Source of the DNA: an uncultured Sphingorhabdus sp.
GTDB lineage: Bacteria; Pseudomonadota; Alphaproteobacteria; Sphingomonadales; Sphingomonadaceae
NCBI RefSeq assembly: GCF_937872355.1
Contig: NZ_CALMSV010000061.1
Location: 1-38,849, forward strand
DNA: 38,849 nt
Reading direction: 5' to 3'
Shown here: positions 1-9,040 of the stretch, one piece after another
Position numbering within the stretch: position 1 is the first letter of the stretch
Layout: each line of letters opens with the position of its first letter
Notes under the pieces: model-generated
What the model was told of the DNA's origin: nothing
The model's input: the letters and a program-made list of their open reading frames with translations, nothing else
Databases searched by the model: none
Made by a program: the position numbers and the translations under genes

Positions 1-464
1 GTGAGGCTTATGCAAACCCGCTGCGCATGGTGATCGTGCTCGACATACAGCGCATGTATGTTTTTGATGGCGACAGCTTGGTCGGGTTCACAACGGTTTC
101 TACCGGCAAGAAGGGTAAGGAAACGCCGACGGGCGTATTCAAGATCCTGCAGAAAAAGGTTTATCACGAATCAAATCTGTACGCGAACGCGCCGATGCCG
201 TTCATGCAAAGGTTGACGTGGGATGGAATTGCGCTCCATGCGGGTCACAATCCCGGTTATCCAGCGTCGCACGGCTGCATCCGATTGCCGAAAGTTTTCG
301 CAGAGTCGCTTTATGGCGCAACCGTTATGGATGGCGAAGTTGTGATACTTGAAAGCTTGAGCAAGCGGCGGCCCAAGCCGCAACCAGCTCCCGCCCCGCC
401 CGTGGAGCCAGCACCTGTTGCGCCGGAACAGCCTGTTCAAACATCGCCACTGACCACTGCTTGA
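1..464 (+). CDS. L,D-transpeptidase (YkuD domain), 3' part only
   Basis: The reading frame is open back to the window edge, so the N-terminus lies outside. The visible part is the catalytic core of a YkuD-type L,D-transpeptidase. It has a GKETPTGVF segment, the ALHAGH motif, and the SHGCIRLP signature carrying the catalytic cysteine. Members of this family form 3-3 cross-links in peptidoglycan or attach proteins to it in the periplasm. After the catalytic domain there is a short basic stretch (KRRPKP) and a tail rich in proline and alanine, probably disordered. No signal peptide can be judged because the start is missing. The family call is firm; the exact substrate is unknown. Confidence 0.9.
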   Translation, partial: EAYANPLRMVIVLDIQRMYVFDGDSLVGFTTVSTGKKGKETPTGVFKILQKKVYHESNLYANAPMPFMQRLTWDGIALHAGHNPGYPASHGCIRLPKVFAESLYGATVMDGEVVILESLSKRRPKPQPAPAPPVEPAPVAPEQPVQTSPLTTA

Positions 465-504
465 ATTACACCCAAGCTTCTTGCTTGCCGTAGCGGCATG
501 GAGG

Positions 505-533
505 TTGACGTTTACGCTAACGTAAACTAATGT
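505..533 (+). promoter_or_regulatory. Candidate promoter with LiuR/MerR-type palindromic operator
   Basis: A perfect inverted repeat, GTTTACG-CTAA-CGTAAAC (510-527), lies between a -35-like TTGACG (505-510) and a -10-like TAATGT (528-533), with a 17-base spacer. MerR-family regulators bind dyads in exactly this position. The half-site resembles published LiuR motifs (TTTACG...CGTAAA) for branched-chain amino acid and acyl-CoA catabolism. The gene 35 bases downstream encodes a LiuR-like regulator, so autoregulation and control of the following acyl-CoA dehydrogenase operon are inferred. A 17-base rather than 19-20-base spacer fits repression better than MerR-style activation. Confidence 0.65.
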
Positions 534-567
534 CGCTTTCGCCTGTCAGGGAGAAGGTGGCGCTGGA

Positions 568-1017
568 ATGAATAATATATTGGGAAACGGAAAACCGGCT
601 GACGCCACCATCGAGACGCCAGATGCGCTCGGCCGCGAAAGCTATACGATTTCCGATCTGTCGGCCGAATTCGATGTGACGGCCCGTGCGCTTCGCTTCT
701 ATGAAGATCAGGGGCTGATTTCACCCGAGCGGCAGGGGCTGGCGCGCATTTACTCGAAACGGGATCGCGCCCGTCTCGCGTGGATCCTGCGGGCGAAGCG
801 AGTGGGGTTTAGCCTTGCCGAAATCCGCGAAATGATTGATCTCTACGATCTGAACGATGGCCGCAATGTCCAGCGTCGCGTCACCATTCAGAAGTGCCGC
901 GAACGGGCCGAACTGCTGAAAAAGCAGCGTCAGGATCTGGATAGCGCGATTGCCGAATTGAATGATTTTGTCGCCTTGGTCGAACGGGTCGAGGCGGAGG
1001 AAAACAAGGCAGCCTAA
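568..1017 (+). CDS. MerR-family transcriptional regulator, LiuR-like
   Basis: This 149-residue protein has a MerR-type winged HTH at about residues 26-95. The hallmark RFYEDQGL is at 43-50, and the GFSLAEIREMIDLYD segment typical of LiuR-type regulators follows. A C-terminal helix (about 105-145) is suited to antiparallel coiled-coil dimerisation. There is no cysteine cluster of metal-sensing MerR proteins. LiuR relatives control leucine/isovalerate and acyl-CoA degradation, which fits the acyl-CoA dehydrogenase gene starting 30 bases downstream. The ATG at 568 is preceded by a GGAGAAGG-like ribosome-binding site. A palindromic operator lies just upstream. The effector, probably an acyl-CoA, is inferred. 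Confidence 0.85.
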   Translation: MNNILGNGKPADATIETPDALGRESYTISDLSAEFDVTARALRFYEDQGLISPERQGLARIYSKRDRARLAWILRAKRVGFSLAEIREMIDLYDLNDGRNVQRRVTIQKCRERAELLKKQRQDLDSAIAELNDFVALVERVEAEENKAA

Positions 1018-1047
1018 GCTGCCAAAACTTGAAAACCAGAGGACGTT

Positions 1048-2847
1048 ATGCCGCAATATAAAGCGCCGGTGCGCGACACGCTTTTCATTCTCAACGAAGT
1101 TCTGGGCATCGACAAATATGCCAATCTGCCGGGCTTTGAAAATGCCAGCGCCGACATGGTTGAGGCCATCCTTACCGAGGGGGCGAAGTTCGTCGAGAAC
1201 GAATTATTCCCGTTGAATGCGGTTGGCGACAAACAGGGTTGCACCCGTCATGCAGATGGTTCGGTGACCACACCCGAAGGCTTCAAAGAAGCCTATAAGG
1301 CCTATTGCGAAGCCGGTTGGGGAACGCTTTCGGCACCGGTTGAATATGGCGGGCAGGGGATGCCGCATGTCCTGTCGATGGCATTCGAAGAATATATGGC
1401 GAGTTCCAATATGGCGTTCGGCATGTACCCGGGGCTGACCCACGGCGCGGTGTCGGCAATTCTTGTAAAAGGCAGCGACGAGTTGAAGGCGATCTATGCG
1501 CCGAACATGATCAGCGGCAAATGGACGGGCACTATGAACCTGACCGAGCCGCATTGCGGCACCGATCTGGGCCTGATCCGTACCAAAGCTGTGCCCAATG
1601 GTGATGGCAGCTACGCGGTTACCGGTACCAAAATTTTCATTTCGTCGGGCGACCATGATCTGGCCGAGAACATCATCCATCTCGTCCTCGCAAAGACGCC
1701 CGACGCGCCTGATAATGTGAAGGGCATTTCGCTTTTCATCGTTCCCAAATTCCTGGTGAACGAAGACGGCTCGCTTGGTGAACGCAATACCCTCGGTTGT
1801 GGATCGCTGGAGCACAAGATGGGCATCCATGGCAACGCAACCTGCGTGATGAACTATGATGGCGCGACTGGTTATCTGGTCGGTGAGGAGAATAAGGGCC
1901 TAGCCGCGATGTTCATCATGATGAATATCGCGCGCCTCGGTGTGGGGCAGCAGGGTCTGGGCGTTGCTGAAGTCGCATACCAAAATGCCGTGCAATATGC
2001 GCACGACCGACGTCAGGGGCGTGCTCTGACCGGGCCGCAGGATCTGAATGAGAAAGCCGACACGCTGTTCGTTCACCCTGACATCCGCCGCATGCTGATG
2101 GATTCGAAGGCGTTCACCGAAGGGATGCGCGCTTTGTGCCTCAATGGCGCGTTGTTGGCCGACATCATCCACAACGGGCAGACTGAAGAAGAACGCACGG
2201 TTGCTGACGATCTGCTCTCGCTGCTCACGCCGGTCATCAAGGGATATGGCACCGATAAGGGCTATGAAGTCGCGACCAATGCGCAGCAGGTCTATGGCGG
2301 GCATGGCTATGTCGGTGAGTGGGGCATGGAACAATATGTCCGCGATGCCCGCATCACGATGATCTACGAAGGCGCCAATGGCGTGCAGGCAATGGACCTT
2401 GTTGGCCGCAAGCTGGCGCAAAATGGCGGGCGTGCGGTGCAGGCCCCCTTTAAATTGGTCGGTGACGAATGCGCCGCCGCGAAAGGCAGCAAGCTGGAAG
2501 ATTTCGCGACCCGACTTGAAAAGGCCAATGGCGAATTGAAGGCCGCGACGATGTGGTTCATGCAGAATGGCATGGCCAACCCGAACAATGTCGGCGCGGG
2601 TGCGCATCATTATATGCACATCATGGGTATCGTCGCGCTGGGCTTGCAATGGCTGCGTATGGCGACTGCGTCACAGGCTGCGCTAGATGCCGGAACGGGC
2701 AATGCTAAATTCTACGAGACGAAGCTAGTCACCGCTCGTTATTTTGCCGAGCGCTTCATCCCCGATTGCGGTGCGCTGCGCCGCAAGATCGAGGCGGGAA
2801 GCGAAGCGATCATGGCACTTGAGCCGGAGATGTTCGCGGTAGCTTGA
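1048..2847 (+). CDS. Acyl-CoA dehydrogenase, DmdC/FadE-like with C-terminal extension
   Basis: This 599-residue FAD enzyme would catalyse alpha,beta-dehydrogenation of an acyl-CoA, passing electrons to ETF. The N-terminus ([20 protein letters not shown]) is typical of the long family that includes 3-methylmercaptopropionyl-CoA dehydrogenase DmdC. The usual N-terminal, middle ([10 protein letters not shown]) and C-terminal dehydrogenase domains are present. The likely catalytic glutamate is E441, within IYEGANG. An extra C-terminal domain of about 130 residues follows. The gene comes 30 bases after a LiuR-like regulator and is followed, one base later, by a phospholipase D-type gene, suggesting one transcript. 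Many relatives are annotated DmdC without evidence for DMSP metabolism, so the acyl chain used here is open; a medium- or branched-chain substrate is plausible. Confidence 0.92.
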   Translation: MPQYKAPVRDTLFILNEVLGIDKYANLPGFENASADMVEAILTEGAKFVENELFPLNAVGDKQGCTRHADGSVTTPEGFKEAYKAYCEAGWGTLSAPVEYGGQGMPHVLSMAFEEYMASSNMAFGMYPGLTHGAVSAILVKGSDELKAIYAPNMISGKWTGTMNLTEPHCGTDLGLIRTKAVPNGDGSYAVTGTKIFISSGDHDLAENIIHLVLAKTPDAPDNVKGISLFIVPKFLVNEDGSLGERNTLGCGSLEHKMGIHGNATCVMNYDGATGYLVGEENKGLAAMFIMMNIARLGVGQQGLGVAEVAYQNAVQYAHDRRQGRALTGPQDLNEKADTLFVHPDIRRMLMDSKAFTEGMRALCLNGALLADIIHNGQTEEERTVADDLLSLLTPVIKGYGTDKGYEVATNAQQVYGGHGYVGEWGMEQYVRDARITMIYEGANGVQAMDLVGRKLAQNGGRAVQAPFKLVGDECAAAKGSKLEDFATRLEKANGELKAATMWFMQNGMANPNNVGAGAHHYMHIMGIVALGLQWLRMATASQAALDAGTGNAKFYETKLVTARYFAERFIPDCGALRRKIEAGSEAIMALEPEMFAVA

Positions 2848-2848
2848 T

Positions 2849-4360
2849 ATGGCAGCAAAGCCTTCCGCCGATATTGGGCCCATCGTCGTCGAAGGGCGCA
2901 ATTGTTGGCGGATTGCCCGTGCCAACCGTGTGTCGGTGGTGGTCGATGCCGCCGACTATTTCCATTATGTCCGCGAGTTGTGCGAAGAAGCGCAGAACCT
3001 GCTGTTGTTCATTGGCTGGGATTTCGATTCCCGCATTTCGCTTGAGCCCGGGGACCGCAGCAGACGTGCGAGGCTCTCAAACTTCTTCCTACGGCTGGCA
3101 CGCCGCAATCCGCGCCGCCGGATTGCGATCCTCAAATGGCGTTTCGGGGCGCTCAAGCAGTTCTTGATTCCTGCAAGCGCATGGACGTTGGCGCGCTGGG
3201 CAGCAACGCGAGCGATCGAGTTCAAATTTGACGGCGCGCATCCCGCCGGATGCAGCCATCACCAGAAAATTGTCATTGTCGATGATTGCCTCGCTATATG
3301 TGGAGGGATCGATCTGGCATCAGGCCGATGGGACACGCCTGACCATCTGGATGATGATCCCAAACGCGTGTTGCCCAATGGAAAGCTGCATGCGCCCTGG
3401 CATGATATTACGATGCTGATGGACGGGGATGTCGCGGGTGCGCTGGGAGAATTGGCGCGGGACCGTTGGGCCGTTGCGGGCGGCAAGCCGCTACCTTCTG
3501 TCCGCGAAATCGAACCGCAATGGCCGGACGATGTACCCGTATTGTTCAAAAATGTCGATCTCGCCATTGCCCGCACCCGAGCGCCCTATGGCGAGATTGA
3601 AGAAGTGCGCGAGATCGAGTCCCTCTACCTTGATATGATCGCAGCGGCGAAGAAGTTCATTTATATCGAGAACCAGTATCTGACCTCCGCCAAGATCGCG
3701 GCTGCCATTGCAACGCGGATGGGAGAGGCCAATCCACCCGATATCGTCGTTGTAATGCCACGTTCGGCGGAAGGCTGGCTCGAGCAGAAGGCGATGGACG
3801 CCGCGCGGGTGCAACTGGCGCGCGCAATTGGAAAGGTCGATAAGGGCGATCGTTTCCACATCTATGTGCCCGTCACCAAAGGCGGCACCGACATCTACGT
3901 TCATGCCAAGCTGATGATTGTCGACGACAGGATAATGCGGATCGGCTCAGCCAATCTCAACAACCGTTCGCTAGGGCTGGATAGCGAATGCGACATGGTG
4001 CTCGATTGCGCTTTGCCCGCCAACAAGGGCTCCGAAAAGGCGATTTCCGAATTGCGGACACGATTGCTGGCAGAGCATCTCGGCGTTGATAAAAAATTCG
4101 TTTCGGAAACATTCTCCAAAACCGGATCGCTGGTCGACACGGTTGAGGCGCTACGCGGGAAGGGCAAGACGCTCGAACTGCTCGATTTGGAAAAACCGGG
4201 TCCGCTCGACAAGTTGATCGCCGAAAACGAACTGCTCGATCCTGAACATGCCAACGGCTTTCTCGAGCCGTTGCAGCAACGCGGATTGCGCAAGCGTTGG
4301 AGCGAAGGTCGCGCGCGGATTGCCAAAAGGCTGGCGCGACGCCGAGCGACGAGCCGTTAG
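2849..4360 (+). CDS. Phospholipase D / cardiolipin synthase-like protein
   Basis: This 503-residue protein carries two HKD motifs (HxKxxxxD): HQKIVIVD at about 139-146 and HAKLMIVD at about 352-359. Each is followed by the usual G/S-rich segment (GGIDLASGRWD; GSANLNNRS). Two HKD motifs make one active site for phosphodiester hydrolysis or phosphatidyl transfer. An IENQYLTS motif typical of eukaryote-like PLDs precedes the second HKD. No signal peptide or clear membrane segment is seen, so it is probably cytosolic or peripherally membrane-bound. The ATG lies one base after the stop of the acyl-CoA dehydrogenase, implying translational coupling. Whether it acts as PLD or as a cardiolipin synthase-type enzyme cannot be read from sequence. 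Confidence 0.88.
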   Translation: MAAKPSADIGPIVVEGRNCWRIARANRVSVVVDAADYFHYVRELCEEAQNLLLFIGWDFDSRISLEPGDRSRRARLSNFFLRLARRNPRRRIAILKWRFGALKQFLIPASAWTLARWAATRAIEFKFDGAHPAGCSHHQKIVIVDDCLAICGGIDLASGRWDTPDHLDDDPKRVLPNGKLHAPWHDITMLMDGDVAGALGELARDRWAVAGGKPLPSVREIEPQWPDDVPVLFKNVDLAIARTRAPYGEIEEVREIESLYLDMIAAAKKFIYIENQYLTSAKIAAAIATRMGEANPPDIVVVMPRSAEGWLEQKAMDAARVQLARAIGKVDKGDRFHIYVPVTKGGTDIYVHAKLMIVDDRIMRIGSANLNNRSLGLDSECDMVLDCALPANKGSEKAISELRTRLLAEHLGVDKKFVSETFSKTGSLVDTVEALRGKGKTLELLDLEKPGPLDKLIAENELLDPEHANGFLEPLQQRGLRKRWSEGRARIAKRLARRRATSR

Positions 4361-4502
4361 GCTGCGCTGCATTCACGACCGACCGAGTGCGATGGGCGGT
4401 TAGGCTTTTGAAGGGCACCAGTCGGCGCTTGCGGCTGGCAAAGGCACGAAAAAGTTAGAAAAGTCCCATTCGACAGGGGGTTGTACAGATGAGGAGCAAC
4501 CG

Positions 4503-4790
4503 ATGTCGATAACCCGGAAATGGTCGCAAAGTCCGGTCGCATGGGCCGCCGCACTGGCGGTTATCCTGCCTTTCGCTTTTGGAACGGTGCATGCCGCCGA
4601 ACCTGCCAAACCTGCGGCTTCACCCGAAGCACCCGTTCCACCTCCAACGATTGACAGCAATGGCGATGGAAAGCCGGATGCGTGGGATCGCGATGGCAAT
4701 AGCAAAGCAGACGCCTGGGATACCAACGGCGACGCAAAGCCCGATCTGTTCGACAATGACGGCGATGGGAAGCCCGACGCAGATCGCTGA
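4503..4790 (+). CDS. Small secreted protein with calcium-binding-type Asp repeats
   Basis: This 95-residue protein has a Sec signal peptide with probable cleavage after VHA (about residue 31), then a Pro/Ala linker (33-49). Four tandem repeats of 11 residues start at D51, D62, D73 and D84, of the form D-x-N/D-G-D/N-x-K-x-D-x-x. These resemble thrombospondin type-3 or dockerin-like loops in which Asp and Asn side chains bind Ca2+. The protein consists of almost nothing else. GAGGAG (4491-4496) is a good ribosome-binding site for the ATG at 4503. It would act in the periplasm or outside the cell, perhaps as a calcium buffer or adhesion peptide, but its role is unknown. Confidence 0.8.
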   Translation: MSITRKWSQSPVAWAAALAVILPFAFGTVHAAEPAKPAASPEAPVPPPTIDSNGDGKPDAWDRDGNSKADAWDTNGDAKPDLFDNDGDGKPDADR

Positions 4791-4828
4791 CCTTATTCGG
4801 CCCGCGGGTCGCACAGGGTCGGGCCGGA

Positions 4829-4854
4829 GCCGGGGCGGTGCAATCCGCCCCGGC
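4829..4854 (+). terminator. GC-rich hairpin, likely terminator
   Basis: GCCGGGGCGG (4829-4838) pairs perfectly with CCGCCCCGGC (4845-4854) around a six-base loop, followed by GCATTTTA. It sits between the ends of the convergent Asp-repeat gene and cysK, so it could stop transcription from either side. The T run is short on both strands. Confidence 0.7.
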
Positions 4855-4859
4855 GCATT

Positions 4860-5780
4860 TTACTCGACCGGCAGGAAATCGGGGACCGACAGATAGCGCT
4901 CGCCGGTATCATAATTGAAGCCAAGAACGCGGCTGCCTGCAGGCAGTTCCTTCAGTTTTTGAGCGATGGCAGCAAGCGTAGCACCTGACGAAATGCCGAC
5001 CAGCATGCCTTCTTCGCGTGCGGCTCGGCGCGCCATTTCCTTGGCGTCTTCGGGGTCGACCTGAATTACACCATCAATCAACTGGGTGTGGAGGTTCGCC
5101 GGAATGAAGCCTGCACCTATGCCCTGGATCGGGTGCGGCCCGGGTTGACCACCGCTGATCACCGGCGACAGCGTCGGCTCAACGGCATAAACCTTCAGGT
5201 TCGGCCAGGCTTCCTTCAGAAACTTCGCGCAACCCGTGATGTGGCCACCAGTGCCGACGCCCGTGATCAATACATCAATCGGGCTATCCTTGAAGTCTGC
5301 GAGAATTTCGGGGCCGGTTGTGCGGACATGGACGTCGACATTGGCCGGATTCTCGAACTGCTGCGGCATCCAGCTATTGGGTGTGCTTTCGACCAGTGCA
5401 ATTGCGCGTTCGATGGCTCCCTTCATACCCTTTTCGCGCGGAGTAAGGTCAAAGGTTGCGCCATAAGCGAGCATCAGGCGGCGGCGCTCGATCGACATGC
5501 TTTCGGGCATCACCAACACCAGCTTGTAACCTTTGACCGCCGCAACCATCGCAAGACCCACACCGGTGTTACCGCTGGTCGGCTCAATAATCGTCCCCCC
5601 CGGTTTCAGGCTGCCATCCTTCTCCGCTGCCTCGATCATCGCAAGGCCGATACGGTCCTTGATCGAACCACCGGGATTGGAGCGTTCGGACTTGATCCAG
5701 ACTTCGGCGTCGCCAAACATCCGCTGGAGGCGGATATGTGCGCTGTTGCCGATGGTTTCGAGGATGGAATTGGCCTTCAT
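4860..5780 (-). CDS. cysK: Cysteine synthase A (O-acetylserine sulfhydrylase)
   Basis: This 306-residue PLP enzyme makes L-cysteine from O-acetylserine and sulfide. The PLP lysine is K41 in [10 protein letters not shown]. The PTSGNTG loop that binds the substrate carboxylate, the [10 protein letters not shown] phosphate-binding loop, and the GISSGA segment near the C-terminus are all present. Length matches CysK. The start codon overlaps the stop of the upstream MFS gene by four bases (ATGA), so the two are likely translated from one message. CysK and CysM are hard to separate by eye, but length and motifs favour CysK. Confidence 0.93.
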   Translation of the reverse strand: MKANSILETIGNSAHIRLQRMFGDAEVWIKSERSNPGGSIKDRIGLAMIEAAEKDGSLKPGGTIIEPTSGNTGVGLAMVAAVKGYKLVLVMPESMSIERRRLMLAYGATFDLTPREKGMKGAIERAIALVESTPNSWMPQQFENPANVDVHVRTTGPEILADFKDSPIDVLITGVGTGGHITGCAKFLKEAWPNLKVYAVEPTLSPVISGGQPGPHPIQGIGAGFIPANLHTQLIDGVIQVDPEDAKEMARRAAREEGMLVGISSGATLAAIAQKLKELPAGSRVLGFNYDTGERYLSVPDFLPVE

Positions 5781-7105
5781 GGTTTCGGCTCCTTTACTTC
5801 ACGAAATTGCGGCTCAAATGTTCGGGCGTTTTTCAGTTCAGGGAACAGCTTGGCCCAGATACCAGTAATAACAATAGCCCCTGCGCCGCCGAATACAACT
5901 GCACCGACAGGCCCGAGCAGTGCAGCGGCAAAGCCAGACTGCAGCTCTCCCAGTTCGTTTGAGGCGGATATCGCAAGGCCGGAGACCGAACTTACTCGGC
6001 CGCGCATTGCATCGGGGGTGTTGAGCTGCACCAGAGAGCCACGCACATAGACGGAGAGCATGTCTGCCGCACCCAATATGGCGAGCATCGACAACGCGAC
6101 TGCCATTGACGCGCCCATATTCAGCCAATCGATCTTGGCGTTGCCGAACAGATACTGGCCGATGATATGCGAATAGCCAAAGCCGATGGTGGCGATACCA
6201 AACACCACTACCGCCCACAGCATCTTGGCACCGACATTGTGCTTCAATGGCCGAAACGACAGATAAATCGCGACTATCGCAGCGCCAAAGGCGGGGGCAG
6301 CACGAAGCTGACCCAAACCGTCGGGGCCTACGTGCAATATGTCACGCGCATAGACCGGCAGCAGGGCGGTGGCGCCAGCCAACAGTACGGCAAATAGATC
6401 GAGAGTGATTGCTCCCAACAGGAACCGTTCGGAGAAAGTGTATTTCATCCCCTCAACCATCATCCGCACCGGATGCTTTTTCTCGGTCATCGGAGGTGGG
6501 AAAACGGGACGGACCGTAGCGATTGAAATGCTCGACAGGATCAGCAATGCCACCGTCATCCAGTAAGATCCCGCCGCATTTTGCGCATACATCAATCCGC
6601 CTACCGCCGGGCCAATTACCGATGCGCTTTGCCAGGCGATGGAACCCAGGGCGATAGCGCGGGGGAGCGATTCCGGTGGAACAATATTGGGCGCGATAGC
6701 CGCCATAGAGGGGCCAACAAAGACACGCGCTACTCCGTGGAACGCCGCGAGCGCGAACAGCAATGGCAAAGTCAGCGCATCATGATAGGTCAAAAGGCCA
6801 AGCCCCAGCGCGACCCCCGCGTCGACCATATTGGCAAAAATCGCGACACGCCGCCGTTCAAAACGATCCGCCGCCCAGCCTGCAACCGGCGTCAGCAAGG
6901 CTAGTGGGATGAACTGAAACAGGCCGAGCAGCCCTAACTGAAACGCTGCTGCTTTGGGGGACATGCCATAATCGGTGCGCGCAACATCATAGACCTGCCA
7001 GGCGATGACGACGACCATCGACATGGTCGCAATAACCGCCATGAAACGCGCCAGCCAGTATCGGCGATAATCAGGTATGCTGAATGGGTGCGGTGCGGAC
7101 GACAT
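5777..7105 (-). CDS. MFS transporter (EntS/MFS_3-like)
   Basis: This 442-residue membrane protein with about 12 hydrophobic segments has the MFS loop 2-3 signature [11 protein letters not shown]. The overall pattern resembles the MFS_3/enterobactin exporter-like group. The frame extends to 7153, but the ATG at 7105 (MSSAPHPF) has an AGGCGG about 10 bases upstream and lies where family members begin; the ATG at 7114 is an alternative. It is followed by cysK with a four-base overlap, so transport of a cysteine-related compound is conceivable, but this is only context. It is divergent from the DUF885 lipoprotein gene. Confidence 0.85.
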   Translation of the reverse strand: MSSAPHPFSIPDYRRYWLARFMAVIATMSMVVVIAWQVYDVARTDYGMSPKAAAFQLGLLGLFQFIPLALLTPVAGWAADRFERRRVAIFANMVDAGVALGLGLLTYHDALTLPLLFALAAFHGVARVFVGPSMAAIAPNIVPPESLPRAIALGSIAWQSASVIGPAVGGLMYAQNAAGSYWMTVALLILSSISIATVRPVFPPPMTEKKHPVRMMVEGMKYTFSERFLLGAITLDLFAVLLAGATALLPVYARDILHVGPDGLGQLRAAPAFGAAIVAIYLSFRPLKHNVGAKMLWAVVVFGIATIGFGYSHIIGQYLFGNAKIDWLNMGASMAVALSMLAILGAADMLSVYVRGSLVQLNTPDAMRGRVSSVSGLAISASNELGELQSGFAAALLGPVGAVVFGGAGAIVITGIWAKLFPELKNARTFEPQFREVKEPKP

Positions 7106-7151
7106 GCTCACCATTCCGCCTATCGGCAGTTTATCGCCAAGGCAATGTTGC

Positions 7152-7172
7152 ACTTGTTGTAACGCAACAAGT
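7152..7172. promoter_or_regulatory. Dyad between divergent MFS and DUF885 genes
   Basis: ACTTGTTG (7152-7159) and CAACAAGT (7165-7172) form a perfect 8-base inverted repeat with a TAACG centre. It lies in the divergent intergenic region, about 47 bases before the MFS start and 115 before the lipoprotein start. Position and symmetry fit a regulator-binding site, but a leader hairpin is equally possible. I cannot name the regulator. Confidence 0.4.
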
Positions 7173-7236
7173 TGAGCTTTGGTGGCAGTGTCATGTCGCT
7201 GGTCGAATTCGCGCTGGAACTAAATGGCAAAGAGGT

Positions 7237-7265
7237 GCAGCATCGATGCAGCATCGATGCAGCAT
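7237..7265. repeat. 11-base tandem repeat upstream of DUF885 gene
   Basis: GCAGCATCGAT occurs twice in direct succession (7237-7247, 7248-7258), followed by a partial third copy (7259-7265). Each unit contains the palindrome ATCGAT. The run ends about 10 bases before the GGGGAG ribosome-binding site of the lipoprotein gene, so it lies in the 5' untranslated leader or core promoter. It may be a slippage-prone microsatellite or a repeated binding site. Confidence 0.6.
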
Positions 7266-7287
7266 TTTATATTCGGGGAGAAATACT

Positions 7288-9030
7288 ATGAGATTAAAAC
7301 AGGCGGCTTTGGCCGTATCATTGGCCGCATTGGCGATTACCGGTGGCTGCAAAAAAGTTGACGGCGACACCAGCGCGCTAACTGCCAATGACGGCAGCGA
7401 GTGGGGTGGCTTTGTCGAAACATTCCTTGAAGGCTATTTCAAGATCAACCCGACCTTTGCGGTCTATCAGGGCAAGCATGAATTTGACGGGCAGCTTCCC
7501 GACTGGTCACCCGAGGGCATCAAGGCGGCGATCGACTATCGCAAGAAAGCCATTGCCGATGCCAAAGCCATTGACGCTTCGAAACTGACCGACGCGCAGA
7601 AGTTCGAACGCGACTATCTGGTGCATGCGATGGAAGGCGAACTCTTCTTCCTCGAAGATGCCGACAGCCTGCACAAAAATCCGGCGGCCTATGTCGGGGT
7701 GCTCGATCCAAACGTCTATATCGCGCGTCCCTATGCTGATGCCGAAACGCGGATGAAGGCGTTCATAAAATATGCCAATAATGTCCCCAAGGCGGCGGAG
7801 CAAATCAAAATGAACCTCAAGCTGCCGCTACCCGCGACTTACGTTAAAATCGGTACTGCCGGCTTTGGCGGCTTTGCCGATTATTACACCGGCGATGCCA
7901 AAAAGGCCTTTGCCGAGGTAAAGGATGCAGAGCTGCAAAAGCAGTTTGACGAAGCGGCAACCAAGGCCGCGGCGGCGATGAAGGATCTTGCTGGCTATGT
8001 CGGCTCACAACCCGGAACCGATGGCGGCTATGCGCTGGGTGCGGAGAAGTTCGCCAAGATGGTTTTGAAAACCGAAGGTGTGAATGTCTCGCTCGACGAA
8101 CTGGAGGCGATTGGTCGGGCCGACCTCAAGGCCAACCAGCAAGCGCTCGCCAAGGCGTGTGGTGTCTATGCACCCGGCGCGTCGATGCAGGATTGCATGA
8201 CCAAGATGGGCATGAACAAGGCTGCCGATGGCCCGGTCGCGGAGGCGCGTCGCCAGTTGCCGCCGTTGAAGCAGTTCCTGATCGACAAGGATATCGTCTC
8301 AATCCCCGGCACCGAAGAGGCCAAGGTAGAAGAGTCGCCGCCCTATAACCGGCAGAACAGCGCCTATATCGATATCCCGGGGCCTTATGAAAAAGGCCTG
8401 CCGTCGGTCTATTATATCTCGCCGCCCGATCCGACTTGGGACAAGGCGACGCAGGATGGCTTCGTCCCCGGCAAATATGACTTGCTCGGCACATCTGTGC
8501 ACGAAGTATGGCCGGGCCACTTCCTGAACTTTCTTCATTCAAACCGCTCCAAGTCGATCTTTGGCAAGCTGTTTGTCGGCTATGCCTTTGCCGAAGGCTG
8601 GGCGCATTATACCGAGGAAATGATGATGGATGCCGGGCTGGGTGATACCACCGCTTCACCGGAGGAAGCGGCGGAGATGAAAATCGGTCAGCTATCCAAC
8701 GCACTGCTGCGCAACTGCCGCTACCTATCCGCAATTGGCCTGCACGCACGCGGAATGACGGTCGCGCAGTCCGAACAGCTGTTCAAGACCGAATGCTATC
8801 AGGATGCCGGCAACAGCAAGCAACAGGCGGCGCGCGGCACTTATGATCCGGCCTATCTCAACTATACGATGGGCAAGCTGATGATCCGCAAGCTGCGCGA
8901 TGATTGGACCAAAGGAGACCGCAAGAAATGGAAGGCGTTCCACGACGAATTCCTGTCCTACGGTGGCCCTCCTATCCCGATGGTGCGCCAAGCGATGCTG
9001 AAGGAGAAGGAAGCCAAGGCGGTATTTTGA
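7288..9030 (+). CDS. DUF885 family lipoprotein, putative metallopeptidase
   Basis: This 580-residue protein has a lipoprotein signal ending in the lipobox ITGGC (C21), so it is probably anchored in the outer or inner membrane facing the periplasm. DUF885 features are clear: HEVWPGH (H405, E406, H411), which resembles a zinc-binding HExxxGH site, followed by FAEGWAHYTEEMM with E436 as a likely third ligand. These suggest a zinc peptidase, as proposed for the family, with unknown substrate. The frame is open from 7084, but the ATG at 7288 has GGGGAG at 7275-7280 and begins the signal peptide. It is followed by a hairpin-bounded repeat. Confidence 0.88.
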   Translation: MRLKQAALAVSLAALAITGGCKKVDGDTSALTANDGSEWGGFVETFLEGYFKINPTFAVYQGKHEFDGQLPDWSPEGIKAAIDYRKKAIADAKAIDASKLTDAQKFERDYLVHAMEGELFFLEDADSLHKNPAAYVGVLDPNVYIARPYADAETRMKAFIKYANNVPKAAEQIKMNLKLPLPATYVKIGTAGFGGFADYYTGDAKKAFAEVKDAELQKQFDEAATKAAAAMKDLAGYVGSQPGTDGGYALGAEKFAKMVLKTEGVNVSLDELEAIGRADLKANQQALAKACGVYAPGASMQDCMTKMGMNKAADGPVAEARRQLPPLKQFLIDKDIVSIPGTEEAKVEESPPYNRQNSAYIDIPGPYEKGLPSVYYISPPDPTWDKATQDGFVPGKYDLLGTSVHEVWPGHFLNFLHSNRSKSIFGKLFVGYAFAEGWAHYTEEMMMDAGLGDTTASPEEAAEMKIGQLSNALLRNCRYLSAIGLHARGMTVAQSEQLFKTECYQDAGNSKQQAARGTYDPAYLNYTMGKLMIRKLRDDWTKGDRKKWKAFHDEFLSYGGPPIPMVRQAMLKEKEAKAVF

Positions 9031-9040
9031 AGCAATTAAT

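Noticed and set aside
1900-2649. 249-codon minus-strand ORF inside the acyl-CoA dehydrogenase gene
   Set aside because: Antisense shadow of a complete enzyme gene; no promoter or ribosome-binding site.
5088-6050. 320-codon plus-strand ORF antisense to cysK and the MFS gene
   Set aside because: Antisense to two clear genes; no family features.
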